Source: an uncultured Desulfomonile sp. (GTDB lineage: Bacteria; Desulfobacterota; Desulfomonilia; Desulfomonilales; Desulfomonilaceae). Taken from it: a stretch of DNA of 64,000 nucleotides. Under the pieces are notes generated by a model. It was given only the letters and a program-made list of their open reading frames with translations. It was not told the origin of the DNA and searched no databases. The stretch covers positions 111,065-175,064 of the forward strand of contig CAJBEZ010000033.1 in the NCBI GenBank assembly GCA_903952205.1. The letters are read 5' to 3'. Both the position numbers and the translations under genes were made by a program. The number at the start of each line of letters is the position of its first letter. Positions within the stretch are counted from its first letter, which is position 1. Of the stretch, positions 20,327-29,184 are shown one piece after another.

Positions 20327-21913
20327 TCATTCCATTCCGTCACCGCGAGCCACCACGATTGTTGTTTTCAACAGTATATTGAGGTCTAACCATGGACTTT
20401 GGTTCTTTAGGTAAAAAAGATCATATTCTATTCTCTTGGCCAGCGATGGGTCCCCACGGCTCATGACCTGCTGATAACCAGTAATTCCCGGCTTTGCCTT
20501 GAGTCTTCGCCACTGGTAAGCATTGTATAATTGAACCAACTCAGTGCGCTCAGGTCTGGGTCCGACTACACTCATTTCTCCTTTAAGAACATTAATAAAT
20601 TGGGGTATTTCATCCAAACTTGTCCTTCGAAGAATAGCGCCTATTTGTGTAACTCTTGGATCTTTCCTTATGTTGAAAACCGGTTCTTCCATTGAAGAAA
20701 AATCGATTAAATCCTCAAGTTGCTCGTCAGCCCCATCAATCATGGATCTGAACTTTAACATCCTGAATGGTTTGCCATTCATGCCGATTCGTTCCTGAAC
20801 GTACAAAACGTGTCCTTTGCTGTTCAGTTTTATTGCAATTGCAATACCTATCCACAAAGGCGCTCCGAGCGTCAGGACCATCAATGATAATATTATATCC
20901 AAGACTCTTTTCACTGCGGTATATGTTGGATGTTGGGTAGAATCCCGCAGCAAAAGAAGCGGCACACCTTGGTAGCTCCCCATTTCGGACTTTAAAATCA
21001 TGATGTCTGAAGAAAAGGATATCAAATAGAGGGGGATGTCATAAGCTTCACAGTAATTCAGTATTCGCATCAGCAAAGGCGTACGCTGCTTTTCTTTAGC
21101 GCCTAGAAAATCTTCAGCGGATAATACGACCCGATCGAATTCTATTTTGTTTCGTAATAAATCTATCTCATCCGCTCCACCTAGAATCTTACATCCCGGC
21201 ATGTCTTTGGGGTCCAAACACCTCTCGTCAGGAAACTCTAGAAAACCAACTACTTCCTGAGAGCCATTCGAATGTTTTTCCAGTGTTGAGGCGAATTCAA
21301 TCGACGGGAGGTTTGTCCCTATCAGGATCGTCCTTCTGCGCGGCGCCCCAAAATCAACCATTCTTGGTGTGATCCACCTGCCTAAAGACCTTAATCCAAC
21401 CAGGCCCACCAAACTCATTGCGAATGCCATTCCATAAACGAACCTTGATAAAAGAAAACCTCTGAACAGAAATGAAATTGCCATCAATATCGCAAGAGAT
21501 TTTATTCCTGACCATAGAAGGAGTCTGTTTTCAGTCTTGGGAGAATTTGCCGCAATCAACCTGTGGCTATACATGCCATCCCTTGTCATTAACGCAAGCC
21601 AAAATCCTGCGAATATGATTGCAGCCCTGACATAGGCGGACATGAAATACGCTTCAAAATCAAGTTGTTCGTTAACCGAGAAATAATTCTGGAGATTGGT
21701 CTGGAATCTGATCAGGTATGCGACAAGAAAAACTCCAAAAATGATTGTAGCGTCAGCTAATAAAAGCATCCATCGGCGTCGTTTCCATACTTCGAGCAAA
21801 AAACGCTTTGATCTGGAATTAGCGCTCGCTGCTTCATTTCTTATCGAAAAGAAATCTTCGCAACTGGCTCCGTTTGTATTAGGAGATTTTATCACTGTTA
21901 TAAATCCCACCAC
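20327..21913 (-). CDS. Polyprenyl glycosyl-phosphotransferase (WbaP/WcaJ-like)
   Basis: The 528-residue enzyme starts glycan assembly by transferring a sugar-1-phosphate to undecaprenyl phosphate. Five hydrophobic segments occupy about residues 45-170 and one more near 340; the C-terminal catalytic domain has L-K-F-R-S-M near 395, D-P-R-V-T-Q-I-G and R-R-T-S-L-D-E-I-P-Q-F (D-E pair) near 440, and V-V-G-P-R-P-E-R near 460. These are the conserved bacterial sugar transferase motifs. A CoA-binding-like central domain is present, as in WcaJ/WbaP. The start is GTG. It is the first gene of the minus-strand glycan locus; a 279-base divergent region separates it from the plus-strand metabolism genes. 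Confidence 0.9.
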   Translation of the reverse strand: MVGFITVIKSPNTNGASCEDFFSIRNEAASANSRSKRFLLEVWKRRRWMLLLADATIIFGVFLVAYLIRFQTNLQNYFSVNEQLDFEAYFMSAYVRAAIIFAGFWLALMTRDGMYSHRLIAANSPKTENRLLLWSGIKSLAILMAISFLFRGFLLSRFVYGMAFAMSLVGLVGLRSLGRWITPRMVDFGAPRRRTILIGTNLPSIEFASTLEKHSNGSQEVVGFLEFPDERCLDPKDMPGCKILGGADEIDLLRNKIEFDRVVLSAEDFLGAKEKQRTPLLMRILNYCEAYDIPLYLISFSSDIMILKSEMGSYQGVPLLLLRDSTQHPTYTAVKRVLDIILSLMVLTLGAPLWIGIAIAIKLNSKGHVLYVQERIGMNGKPFRMLKFRSMIDGADEQLEDLIDFSSMEEPVFNIRKDPRVTQIGAILRRTSLDEIPQFINVLKGEMSVVGPRPERTELVQLYNAYQWRRLKAKPGITGYQQVMSRGDPSLAKRIEYDLFYLKNQSPWLDLNILLKTTIVVARGDGME

Positions 21914-22192
21914 TTACCCATCTCACTCTGATAGCAATTCTATGATTTTTGAGATGGATTGTATTTGGTCTCGACAAAAATTGTTTATATAAACAGATTG
22001 TTAGCAGATCAGGCCATTGAAATCAAGTGAATTAAGGCTTATCCCGTAATCCGTTGTAAACGCATTAGATTCTTGGGCGTGTCAAATCGTTTGTCTTCAA
22101 TTCATTTACAAAATTGTGCCATTAATGCTAGTTTAAAGGCCAAATTAAACACATTCAGTCTAACTCTAATTTTCGTTGAAGGAGGACTTGAG

Positions 22193-24217
22193 ATGGCCTT
22201 TTCGTTCCGTGGACGTACGATAAGCAAGGTTGCTGTTATAGGATCCGGTCAAATCGGCCCTGATATCGCTTTGCATTTTGTAAAAGTCTTGCATGGTTTT
22301 GATGTGTATGTGACGGTCGTTGACATAGCCACTGACGCGCTTGAAAAAGGTAAAGCCAAGTTATTTAAGAAGGTTGACAAAGGTGGGCAAACCGGCGCTT
22401 TCAAACCTAATGATGTCGAGGGAATGAAGAGCCATGTCATATTCACATCCGATTACAATGAACTGAAGGGCGCTGATCTTGTGGTTGAGGCGGCCACGGA
22501 GGACTTGCCCCTGAAAAAACGGATCTTCAGGCAAATTGAGGAACTGGTATCCCCGGAAGCCATCCTAACCAGTAATTCATCACATCTGGAGCCGGAGCGC
22601 ATTTTTGATGAACTCAAGATAAAAGGCCGATCGCTTTGCACTCATTACTTTTTCCCGGCGGAAAGAAACCCTGCGATAGAAATCATCCCGGGAAAGGATA
22701 CTGATTCCAAGACCACTGATTTCATGATGAGATTTTATGAAGCGATCGGGAAAATACCCATCAAAGTTGGTTCACGCTATGGATATGCCGTTGATCCAGT
22801 CTTCGAGGGATTGTTGCTGGCCTGTGTTCAGTGTGTTGACGCTGGGCTGGGGGACACCAAGCAGGTTGATTATGTTGCCTCAAAAGCGTTGGGGCTTAAT
22901 GTAGGGCCGTTCACAGCGCATAATCTGACAGGAGGAAACCCCATCACGGCGCATGGTCTTTCAGAAATGCACGACAGCCTGAATGGCTGGTTTAGAGTTC
23001 CGGAGCGTTTGAAAAAACTGCTGGAGTCAAAATCCGATTGGGAAGTTCCTGGTCGCGGTGAAAAGATAGAAGTTTCCCCCGAAAAAGAGAAAGCGATTTC
23101 AGAAGAACTCATGGGGGCTTATTTCGCTATCGTTTGCGATATGCTGGATGCGGAAATCATAACCACAAGCGACTTTGACCTGCTTATAAGCGTGGCGCTT
23201 GATATGAAGCCTCCATTCAGTTTCATGAATTCCGTCGGTGTCAAAAAAGCTTTTGAGCTGGTAGAGACTTTTGCGAAAAAGTATCCGCCAATGCCTGTAT
23301 CAAAAAAGTTGAAGGAGCAGGCTGATTCCGGAAAGCCATGGGAAATCCTCGATGTCCTGTTTGAAAAGAAAGATGACATTGGAGTTATTACCATAAGAAG
23401 ACCTAAGGCCCTCAATGCAGTCAACAGCAAAGTCTTTAGCGAACTCAATGGTTACTGTGACATAATTAAGAATGATCCGACAATAAAAGCCGCTGTTATT
23501 ACCGGCTTCGGCAACAAGGCGTTTGTGGCCGGAGCGGACATAAAGGAAATGGCCGGTTTGAAAGAACCGGCGCAGGGTGAGCATTTCGCTCGTCTTGGAC
23601 AGATTGCGTCAGCCGAACTTGAAAAGCTTGGTAAACCGATTGTCGCGGCGCTCAATGGTTTCGCTCTTGGTGGCGGATGCGAACTTGCCATGTGCTGCAC
23701 AGCAAGAGTCGCCCCCAAGGGCTTGAAATTCTTTGCCGGTCAGCCGGAAGTCAACCTTGGCCTCATCCCGGGAATGGGAGGAACACAGAGACTTCCCAGG
23801 CTTGTTGGATTTGAACGGGCCGCTGAAATGATAAGGACCGCAAGGCCTATTTCCAGCGCTCAAGCTCTGGAATATGGACTGATCAACGAAGAAGTCGGAG
23901 GGGATGTGCTCGAGAGGGCTATTGTCCTGGCCAGGGACATTGCGGCCGGAAAGGTCAAACCGAAACTTATAGAAATGGGCCCGCTGCCAAATGTTCCAGA
24001 CAAGCTGCCGGATGTAGATCTGGGGCACTTGTCAAAGGCCATTGACGCACTTGCCGTCCAGGCAATTCTGGAAGGCGGTAAAATGACACTGGACGATGGG
24101 TTGAAAAACGAAGCTCATATATTCGGACAATGCTGGACTAAAGAGGATAACAGAATTGGTCTGAAGAATTTTGTTGAAAAGGGCGCTAAATCCAAAGCTG
24201 AATTTGTTCACCGTTAA
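22193..24217 (+). CDS. 3-hydroxyacyl-CoA dehydrogenase / enoyl-CoA hydratase fusion
   Basis: The start is the ATG at 22193, seven bases after a GGAGG ribosome binding site; the frame is open 40 codons further upstream without support. The 674-residue protein has an NAD domain (V-A-V-I-G-S-G-Q-I-G) and 3-hydroxyacyl-CoA dehydrogenase C-domain in residues 1-370, then a crotonase domain from about 385. In the crotonase part the oxyanion/acid residues are visible in G-A-D-I-K-E-M, G-G-G-C-E-L-A and P-E-V-N-L-G-L-I-P-G, so both catalytic glutamates are kept. Dehydrogenase-first order is the reverse of FadB/FadJ. It catalyses two successive beta-oxidation steps or their reverse in the cytoplasm. 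Confidence 0.9.
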   Translation: MAFSFRGRTISKVAVIGSGQIGPDIALHFVKVLHGFDVYVTVVDIATDALEKGKAKLFKKVDKGGQTGAFKPNDVEGMKSHVIFTSDYNELKGADLVVEAATEDLPLKKRIFRQIEELVSPEAILTSNSSHLEPERIFDELKIKGRSLCTHYFFPAERNPAIEIIPGKDTDSKTTDFMMRFYEAIGKIPIKVGSRYGYAVDPVFEGLLLACVQCVDAGLGDTKQVDYVASKALGLNVGPFTAHNLTGGNPITAHGLSEMHDSLNGWFRVPERLKKLLESKSDWEVPGRGEKIEVSPEKEKAISEELMGAYFAIVCDMLDAEIITTSDFDLLISVALDMKPPFSFMNSVGVKKAFELVETFAKKYPPMPVSKKLKEQADSGKPWEILDVLFEKKDDIGVITIRRPKALNAVNSKVFSELNGYCDIIKNDPTIKAAVITGFGNKAFVAGADIKEMAGLKEPAQGEHFARLGQIASAELEKLGKPIVAALNGFALGGGCELAMCCTARVAPKGLKFFAGQPEVNLGLIPGMGGTQRLPRLVGFERAAEMIRTARPISSAQALEYGLINEEVGGDVLERAIVLARDIAAGKVKPKLIEMGPLPNVPDKLPDVDLGHLSKAIDALAVQAILEGGKMTLDDGLKNEAHIFGQCWTKEDNRIGLKNFVEKGAKSKAEFVHR

Positions 24218-24246
24218 CAGCGGATGGAAGTATAGCTCATCCAAAA

Positions 24247-24287
24247 AAAGCCCTCGAGGTTCTTTATCAAAGATCATCGAGGGCTTT
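24247..24287 (+). terminator. Hairpin terminator after the beta-oxidation fusion
   Basis: An 11-base perfect inverted repeat (left arm 24247-24257, right arm 24277-24287, loop of 19) lies 30 bases after the stop. The stem is GC-rich and is bordered by an A-run on the left and only TTT on the right, so the U-tract is stronger for minus-strand reading. It may be bidirectional. Confidence 0.65.
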
Positions 24288-24339
24288 CACGCCTTAACTC
24301 ATTGCGATCATTGATAGACGATTTTCACAGATCAACCCT

Positions 24340-25755
24340 ATGGTCAATTCATCCCGCAAAGTCGATTGTGTTGGTAAGGTTCGCCAAACACTGATTCTTC
24401 ATAAGATGATTCAAAACGGAGATAGGTTGGTCCTTGCCGTTTCCGGAGGGCCCGACTCTGTCGCTATGACCCACGTGATGGCTCGGCTCAGAGAAGAGTT
24501 TTCGTGCTCGCTTGTAATTGCAAGCCTGGATCATTCCATAAGAAAAGAATCGTCAAGAGATTTTGATTTTGTGAGAGCGCTTGCTGAAGAATTGGGGATT
24601 GAGTTTCACGGCAAAAAGATTGATGTTCCTCAACTGGCGAGCCAGAACAAAATCAGTATTGAACAGGCTGGCAGAATAGCTCGGTACAGATTTTTCGAAG
24701 AGATCAGGATTGATACCGGATCCAATAAAGTCGCTACAGCTCACAACTCGGATGATGTAATAGAAACTTTTCTGCTCAGAATTCTGCAAGGATCATCACT
24801 CACTGGTCTATCATCAATTCCACTCATACGCGGGAACATAATTCGGCCACTGCTCAAGCTGAATAGATCTGAAATAATGGACTTCCTCGCTTCGCAAAAC
24901 ATACCCTATATGCTGGACAGGACCAATCTCTCACTGGAAACTGAACGAAATTACATCAGAAATCGTGTTATTCCGACATTGTCTGAAAGATTTCCGAATT
25001 TCCGGGAACCTACCTTACGCACCATAGACCTTATTCAGGAAGACGAAAAATATTTGAACACTGTTGTGCGCCAGGTTTATTCAAAAGTGGTTTCCGAATA
25101 TGAGGACCAAATCGAAATAGACGTCAGGGAAATAAATTCATTTCCGCAGGCAATCTCTTCCCGGATAGTAAGATCCATTCTTTTTGCTCTCTCCCCACCG
25201 GATTCAAGATGGAGCGGTTTACATGTCAAGTCCATTGTCAGGCATTTGAAACGGGGCAAGTCCTCCACCGTACTGAAGTTGCCCAATGGCTTGTATTTCG
25301 TCAAAGATTACGAAAAAGCTACAATTTCGAAGTTTCACGACGAGTCAGAAACAGAGTATAGTTTAATTGTGAATGAACCATGCCAAATAGAAGTTCCTGA
25401 AGCAGGCATGAGTATAAGTTTTTCGGTGCTAATCAACACGCCTGTTCAGGGTAATATGATGTATGATTCTCAAAGAGAGTATTTCGATTTGGACTCGCTA
25501 GAATTCCCGTTTCTCGTTCGCCCTTTCCAGCCTGGAGATAGAATGATTCCATGGGGCAGGACAAGACCTGTGAAGATTAATAAGCTGTTTATAGATTCAA
25601 AAACTCCGAGAACGATTCGTTCAAGGCTGCCACTGGTGATAAAGGATGGTGAGGTAATCTGGGTTCCGGGGTTAAGGCGATGCAATTCCCACGCAGTTGG
25701 ACTGCAGACGAGGAACATTCTTGAGATCGCTGTCATTCACAACAAGCGATTTTGA
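24340..25755 (+). CDS. tilS: tRNA(Ile)-lysidine synthase
   Basis: TilS adds lysine to the wobble cytidine of the CAU-anticodon tRNA-Ile, changing its identity from Met to Ile. The 471-residue product has the P-loop-like ATP pyrophosphatase motif V-S-G-G-P-D-S-V near residue 35, D-H-S-I-R near 67, and A-H-N-S-D-D near 133, followed by a linker and the TilS C-terminal substrate-binding domains, with F-Q-P-G-D-R-M near 400. Length is normal. No strong ribosome binding site precedes the ATG. It is essential in most bacteria and stands alone here after a terminator. Confidence 0.92.
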   Translation: MVNSSRKVDCVGKVRQTLILHKMIQNGDRLVLAVSGGPDSVAMTHVMARLREEFSCSLVIASLDHSIRKESSRDFDFVRALAEELGIEFHGKKIDVPQLASQNKISIEQAGRIARYRFFEEIRIDTGSNKVATAHNSDDVIETFLLRILQGSSLTGLSSIPLIRGNIIRPLLKLNRSEIMDFLASQNIPYMLDRTNLSLETERNYIRNRVIPTLSERFPNFREPTLRTIDLIQEDEKYLNTVVRQVYSKVVSEYEDQIEIDVREINSFPQAISSRIVRSILFALSPPDSRWSGLHVKSIVRHLKRGKSSTVLKLPNGLYFVKDYEKATISKFHDESETEYSLIVNEPCQIEVPEAGMSISFSVLINTPVQGNMMYDSQREYFDLDSLEFPFLVRPFQPGDRMIPWGRTRPVKINKLFIDSKTPRTIRSRLPLVIKDGEVIWVPGLRRCNSHAVGLQTRNILEIAVIHNKRF

Positions 25756-25819
25756 TAATTCAGGACAGACAATGTCTGAAAATGTCTTTTCAGTAAAACT
25801 GATGATTTGAGGTTTTTCG

Positions 25820-27268
25820 TTGAGATACAGTAGCTACTTGTTTATGTCGCGCCAATTTTTTTTACCTGTATTGATATTATCCATACTGCTTGGATTTATG
25901 GTGGGATTGTGCCGGGGAGAGTCCGATTCAAGCGACTTGAAGGACAATCATAGAGTTCATGAAACGTTTGAGGCGGGATACGATACAAAATTTCTGGGTG
26001 ATTTTTTTCAGGCGCTTAAACTTGTTGAGCAGCATTTTGTCGAGAAAGTGGATGAATCCACTTTGCTGAATAATGCCATACGAAAACTGGTTTTCATTAC
26101 TCCTCCATATTGTCAGGACAATCTGGCGTCTATGCGGGACTGCCCATACAATCCTTATCGCTGTTTTTCAGATTCCATCATGATCATATCAATGAGGTGT
26201 GGTTACGATCCGGAAAAACTTTCATTCAAAGCATTGGATCTGTTACTGAAGGACCTTGATCCTTACTCATCTTCCCTCGATTCCGCAATGACAAATGAAC
26301 TCAAGATTGCGGCATTGGGTAGATTTGCCGGAGTGGGAATGGCTGTCGGTTTCCGGGACGATGATTATGTTGTTATATCGCCGTTCGAAGGTTCACCCGC
26401 ATATAAAGCCGGAATCAGGGCTGGCGACAAACTGCTTGAGATAGACGGCGTTCCGCTCCATGGACTAACTTTGATGGAGGCCCTGAAAATGGTACGCGGC
26501 CGCAATGGTTCAGAGGTGAGATTCAAGATTCAGGATCCACAGACTGGCGACATACATGACGTCAAACTTAGAAGAACTATGATCAAGGCTAGTTCCGTCA
26601 GAACACAACTTTTAGGAAACGATATTGGATATCTTAGGATATCTAATTTTCAGAAAGACACGAGAGAAGAAGTCCTGAAATCTGTAAACAAAATGAAGTC
26701 AGTAACTCATGGTAAAATGAGAGGATTGATTCTGGATTTGAGAGACAATCCCGGCGGTCTTTTTTCAGAAGCTATTAGGGTTTCGGATCTTTTCTTGACG
26801 GCTGGAGTAATTACTTCCCTTAGAAGCAGGGGGGCAACGATAAAAAGGGACTTTTCGGCTAGCGGCGATGGTCCTTTTGATTCCCTACCCGTTATTGTAA
26901 TTATAAATTCAGGAAGCGCCAGCGCATCTGAAATCCTCGCAGGAGCCCTACAAAACAGGAAAAATTCATTGATCATAGGTTCTAGAAGTTTTGGTAAAGC
27001 AAGTGTTCAGGATGTATTTCCGATCAGGGCCGATTTAGCCCTTCGTCTTACAACCGCTCATTATTATACCGCTAACGGCAATGATATAGAAGGTACAGGA
27101 ATTCGGCCGGACATTACAGTTAGCCGGGAATATAGAAGAACCAGAAAACGAGGATCGAGTCTTGACACCGATCAAATTCTGGACGATCCGGAAGTCAAAA
27201 TGGCTTACGAGTATTTAATTTCAAACAAATCCGGCGATTTTTCCAATAACTTCGAAAACTTGTTCTGA
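25820..27268 (+). CDS. S41-family C-terminal processing peptidase
   Basis: The product (482 residues from TTG 25820; an ATG at 25844 is an alternative start) has an N-terminal hydrophobic signal segment (residues 12-32), a PDZ domain with F-A-G-V-G-M-A-V and Y-K-A-G-I-R-A-G-D near 195, and the S41 catalytic core with L-R-D-N-P-G-G near 312. The nucleophile serine is in N-S-G-S-A-S-A-S-E-I and the general-base lysine in R-S-F-G-K-A-S-V. It would act in the periplasm on protein C-termini. A cysteine-bearing insertion (four Cys between about residues 95 and 135) before the PDZ domain is unusual. The gene lies 65 bases after tilS. Confidence 0.88.
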   Translation: MRYSSYLFMSRQFFLPVLILSILLGFMVGLCRGESDSSDLKDNHRVHETFEAGYDTKFLGDFFQALKLVEQHFVEKVDESTLLNNAIRKLVFITPPYCQDNLASMRDCPYNPYRCFSDSIMIISMRCGYDPEKLSFKALDLLLKDLDPYSSSLDSAMTNELKIAALGRFAGVGMAVGFRDDDYVVISPFEGSPAYKAGIRAGDKLLEIDGVPLHGLTLMEALKMVRGRNGSEVRFKIQDPQTGDIHDVKLRRTMIKASSVRTQLLGNDIGYLRISNFQKDTREEVLKSVNKMKSVTHGKMRGLILDLRDNPGGLFSEAIRVSDLFLTAGVITSLRSRGATIKRDFSASGDGPFDSLPVIVIINSGSASASEILAGALQNRKNSLIIGSRSFGKASVQDVFPIRADLALRLTTAHYYTANGNDIEGTGIRPDITVSREYRRTRKRGSSLDTDQILDDPEVKMAYEYLISNKSGDFSNNFENLF

Positions 27269-27409
27269 ACAACAATCGTCGTTCTTGCAGGTTATAGATA
27301 TTAAGTATCATTATATCAACATGATAAAGTTACTATTTGTTGAGTTTTATATTAGTTGACAATTTCACTTCGATATTATGAAGTAATTGCCATTATATTA
27401 ATATTATTC

Positions 27410-27438
27410 TTGATTTTATTGTCAGATTTGTGTATGGT
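27410..27438 (+). promoter_or_regulatory. Candidate sigma-70 promoter for the VOC gene
   Basis: TTGATT at 27410-27415 and TATGGT at 27433-27438 are separated by 17 bases, about 70 bases before the ATG of the VOC gene, in an AT-rich intergenic stretch (27269-27510) that otherwise holds no gene. Weak matches only. Confidence 0.35.
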
Positions 27439-27510
27439 TTTTTTGCCTTTTACTGAAAAGGCTGTTTAATTCAAATTTAATGCTATTCTGATTTAGGAGG
27501 TTAAACGAGC

Positions 27511-28005
27511 ATGAGCTTGCCGGCAGGCCACGCCAGAAGGCTGTTTCTCGGATTCACTTGCTCGATTATGTTCTTGGTGGTTTTGGCCCTCCTGATTGCT
27601 TACAACACGGAGGCCGAATCTTCCAGCTTCATCAAATCTTCTATAGAAGATTATCCTTTCACTATCAACATTCCTACGACACAGCCTGAACGTACAATTG
27701 AATTTTATAAGCGACTCGGTTTCAAACCCGCTGATGGATTATCTTCGAGTCTGGACGTCTATTCTATGGAAAAAGAAGGCTCTCCCTACAAACTTGAAAT
27801 ACTTTATGCCGGTTTTAACAAGGCAAGTGGCGTTGGCAAAAGTGTTCCGGGGATGAGTTTCAAGGTCTCGGACCTGGAATCTTCGGTCAGGAGCCTTGAA
27901 TCAAAAGGTCTTCGCTTCATAGAAAGAAGTGGAAAGAGAGACGGCATAAATTGCGCTTCTCTTCTTGATCCAAATGGAATCAATGTCAAGCTGTTTGAAC
28001 CCTGA
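27511..28005 (+). CDS. VOC-superfamily protein with N-terminal signal/anchor
   Basis: The 164-residue product has a hydrophobic segment at residues 12-32 and then a single glyoxalase/bleomycin-resistance (VOC) module: a first beta-alpha unit with T-Q-P-E-R-T-I-E-F-Y-K-R-L-G-F and a second with L-E-S-S-V-R-S-L-E-S-K-G-L-R-F and L-D-P-N-G-I-N-V. Metal ligands are not clearly complete. Most VOC enzymes are cytoplasmic, so a secreted or membrane-anchored one is slightly unusual. A strong AGGAGG site precedes the ATG. It converges with the lipoate operon across a hairpin. Substrate unknown. Confidence 0.75.
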   Translation: MSLPAGHARRLFLGFTCSIMFLVVLALLIAYNTEAESSSFIKSSIEDYPFTINIPTTQPERTIEFYKRLGFKPADGLSSSLDVYSMEKEGSPYKLEILYAGFNKASGVGKSVPGMSFKVSDLESSVRSLESKGLRFIERSGKRDGINCASLLDPNGINVKLFEP

Positions 28006-28018
28006 AAAGAAATTTATC

Positions 28019-28048
28019 CCATATTGAGCCTCAATTAGCTCAATATGG
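28019..28048. terminator. Convergent-gene hairpin
   Basis: A perfect 11-base inverted repeat (28019-28029 with 28038-28048, 8-base loop) lies in the 59-base gap between the convergent VOC gene and the radical SAM gene. No long T-run follows on either strand, but the position suggests a shared terminator. Confidence 0.6.
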
Positions 28049-28064
28049 AATCCCTTCCAAAAAA

Positions 28065-29117
28065 TTATTCATAACTCAGAATTTCTGCTTTTATTTGGTA
28101 TACATCTTCAGGTTGAGGAGTAAACGGGAAATTTCGTATATTTGGCCCAGGCTTTTCGTTACCATATGGCCGATTACAGGCTACTTTACCATCAGGCCCT
28201 GGGCAGCCTGAAGTTTGAAATGGAGAACCTGAGTTTATAATTTCCTCTATCAGGTTTTTCCCAAGTCCAAAACTTGTTATTCGACCTTTCGTATCGTAAT
28301 CAATTGAATCTCCTTCGACTATATCATTATCGATAAGCCATCTGGCAAGTTGTATACGTCTGTATTGACCCACTGGAGGCGAAGGAACGGATTCCATCGC
28401 TGACCCCTGTTCAGGATAAAATGAGAACAAATGTGTCGAACCACCCATTTTTCTTGACCTCCAAATAGCGGTAACCATTTGCTGCTCCGTTTCACCCAAT
28501 CCACAGATTAGGTGCACACCCGCCATTCCCTGGCCGAAAACATCCAGACTCTCCTCATAAATTTTCCAGTACTTGTTCCAGTCGTGAGGTCCTTTCACCG
28601 GTTTACCTCTTAAACTAACAAAAATGTCTTCAGTCGCGGCGTCAACAGCTACTCCTATTCGCTCGGCTCCAGCCATTTTCATCGCAACCAGGTCTTCACG
28701 ATTTAACAGCGTGGGCGTAATCAGTAATGAAACAGCTAGGCCGGTTTTATCAACAAGTTCTCTACAAATTTCAATCGTATCTCTCTTACTTTTAGGGTGG
28801 GTAACCATGGATATGCAAATCCTGGTTACATGTTTGGGGGCTGTTTTGATTGCCTTTATGATATCATCCTTGGAATAAATCGGCCATGGAACCCTGATAA
28901 AACTCTTGACCGGTCCCTCTGATTTTCTCTGGGAAGCCAAGCCACAAAACGAACAGTTGGCTTTACATCCGTCGGAATAGTGCAATAGCAGATTGACGCA
29001 ACCAAGCCGAGCGCCGCGATAGAACAACCCGGGTAAGAATTTTAGTGTCATGGCCGCAGCCAAAGACATTTTTAGATATTCGGGACTTTCCTGATTCAAA
29101 GAGTCGTTGAAGGTCAT
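28065..29117 (-). CDS. Radical SAM protein, probable lipoyl synthase component (LipS1/LipS2-type)
   Basis: The 350-residue product has C-K-A-N-C-S-F-C near residue 52, a CxxxCxxC radical SAM site with a biotin-synthase-like look (Y-S-D-G-C-K before it, C-G-L-A after it), and G-L-G-E-T-E near 207. Near the C-terminus S-G-C-P and V-A-C-N-R-P cysteines could hold an auxiliary cluster. It is the last gene of the skp-lplA-flavoprotein-radical SAM-radical SAM operon. In archaea and some bacteria a pair of radical SAM proteins (LipS1 and LipS2) replaces LipA to insert the two sulfurs of lipoate. I infer that this gene is one of that pair; which one cannot be decided by eye. Confidence 0.7.
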   Translation of the reverse strand: MTFNDSLNQESPEYLKMSLAAAMTLKFLPGLFYRGARLGCVNLLLHYSDGCKANCSFCGLASQRKSEGPVKSFIRVPWPIYSKDDIIKAIKTAPKHVTRICISMVTHPKSKRDTIEICRELVDKTGLAVSLLITPTLLNREDLVAMKMAGAERIGVAVDAATEDIFVSLRGKPVKGPHDWNKYWKIYEESLDVFGQGMAGVHLICGLGETEQQMVTAIWRSRKMGGSTHLFSFYPEQGSAMESVPSPPVGQYRRIQLARWLIDNDIVEGDSIDYDTKGRITSFGLGKNLIEEIINSGSPFQTSGCPGPDGKVACNRPYGNEKPGPNIRNFPFTPQPEDVYQIKAEILSYE

Positions 29118-29184
29118 TTTCTCACTCGTTTGTTTTGTCCGGTTATCTGAAAAGCTCTATTTAGGGGGCAGTGGATTATTGCCG

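Noticed and set aside
23609..24028. 139-codon minus-strand frame inside the crotonase domain
   Set aside because: Shadow of a well-conserved coding region, no ribosome binding site.
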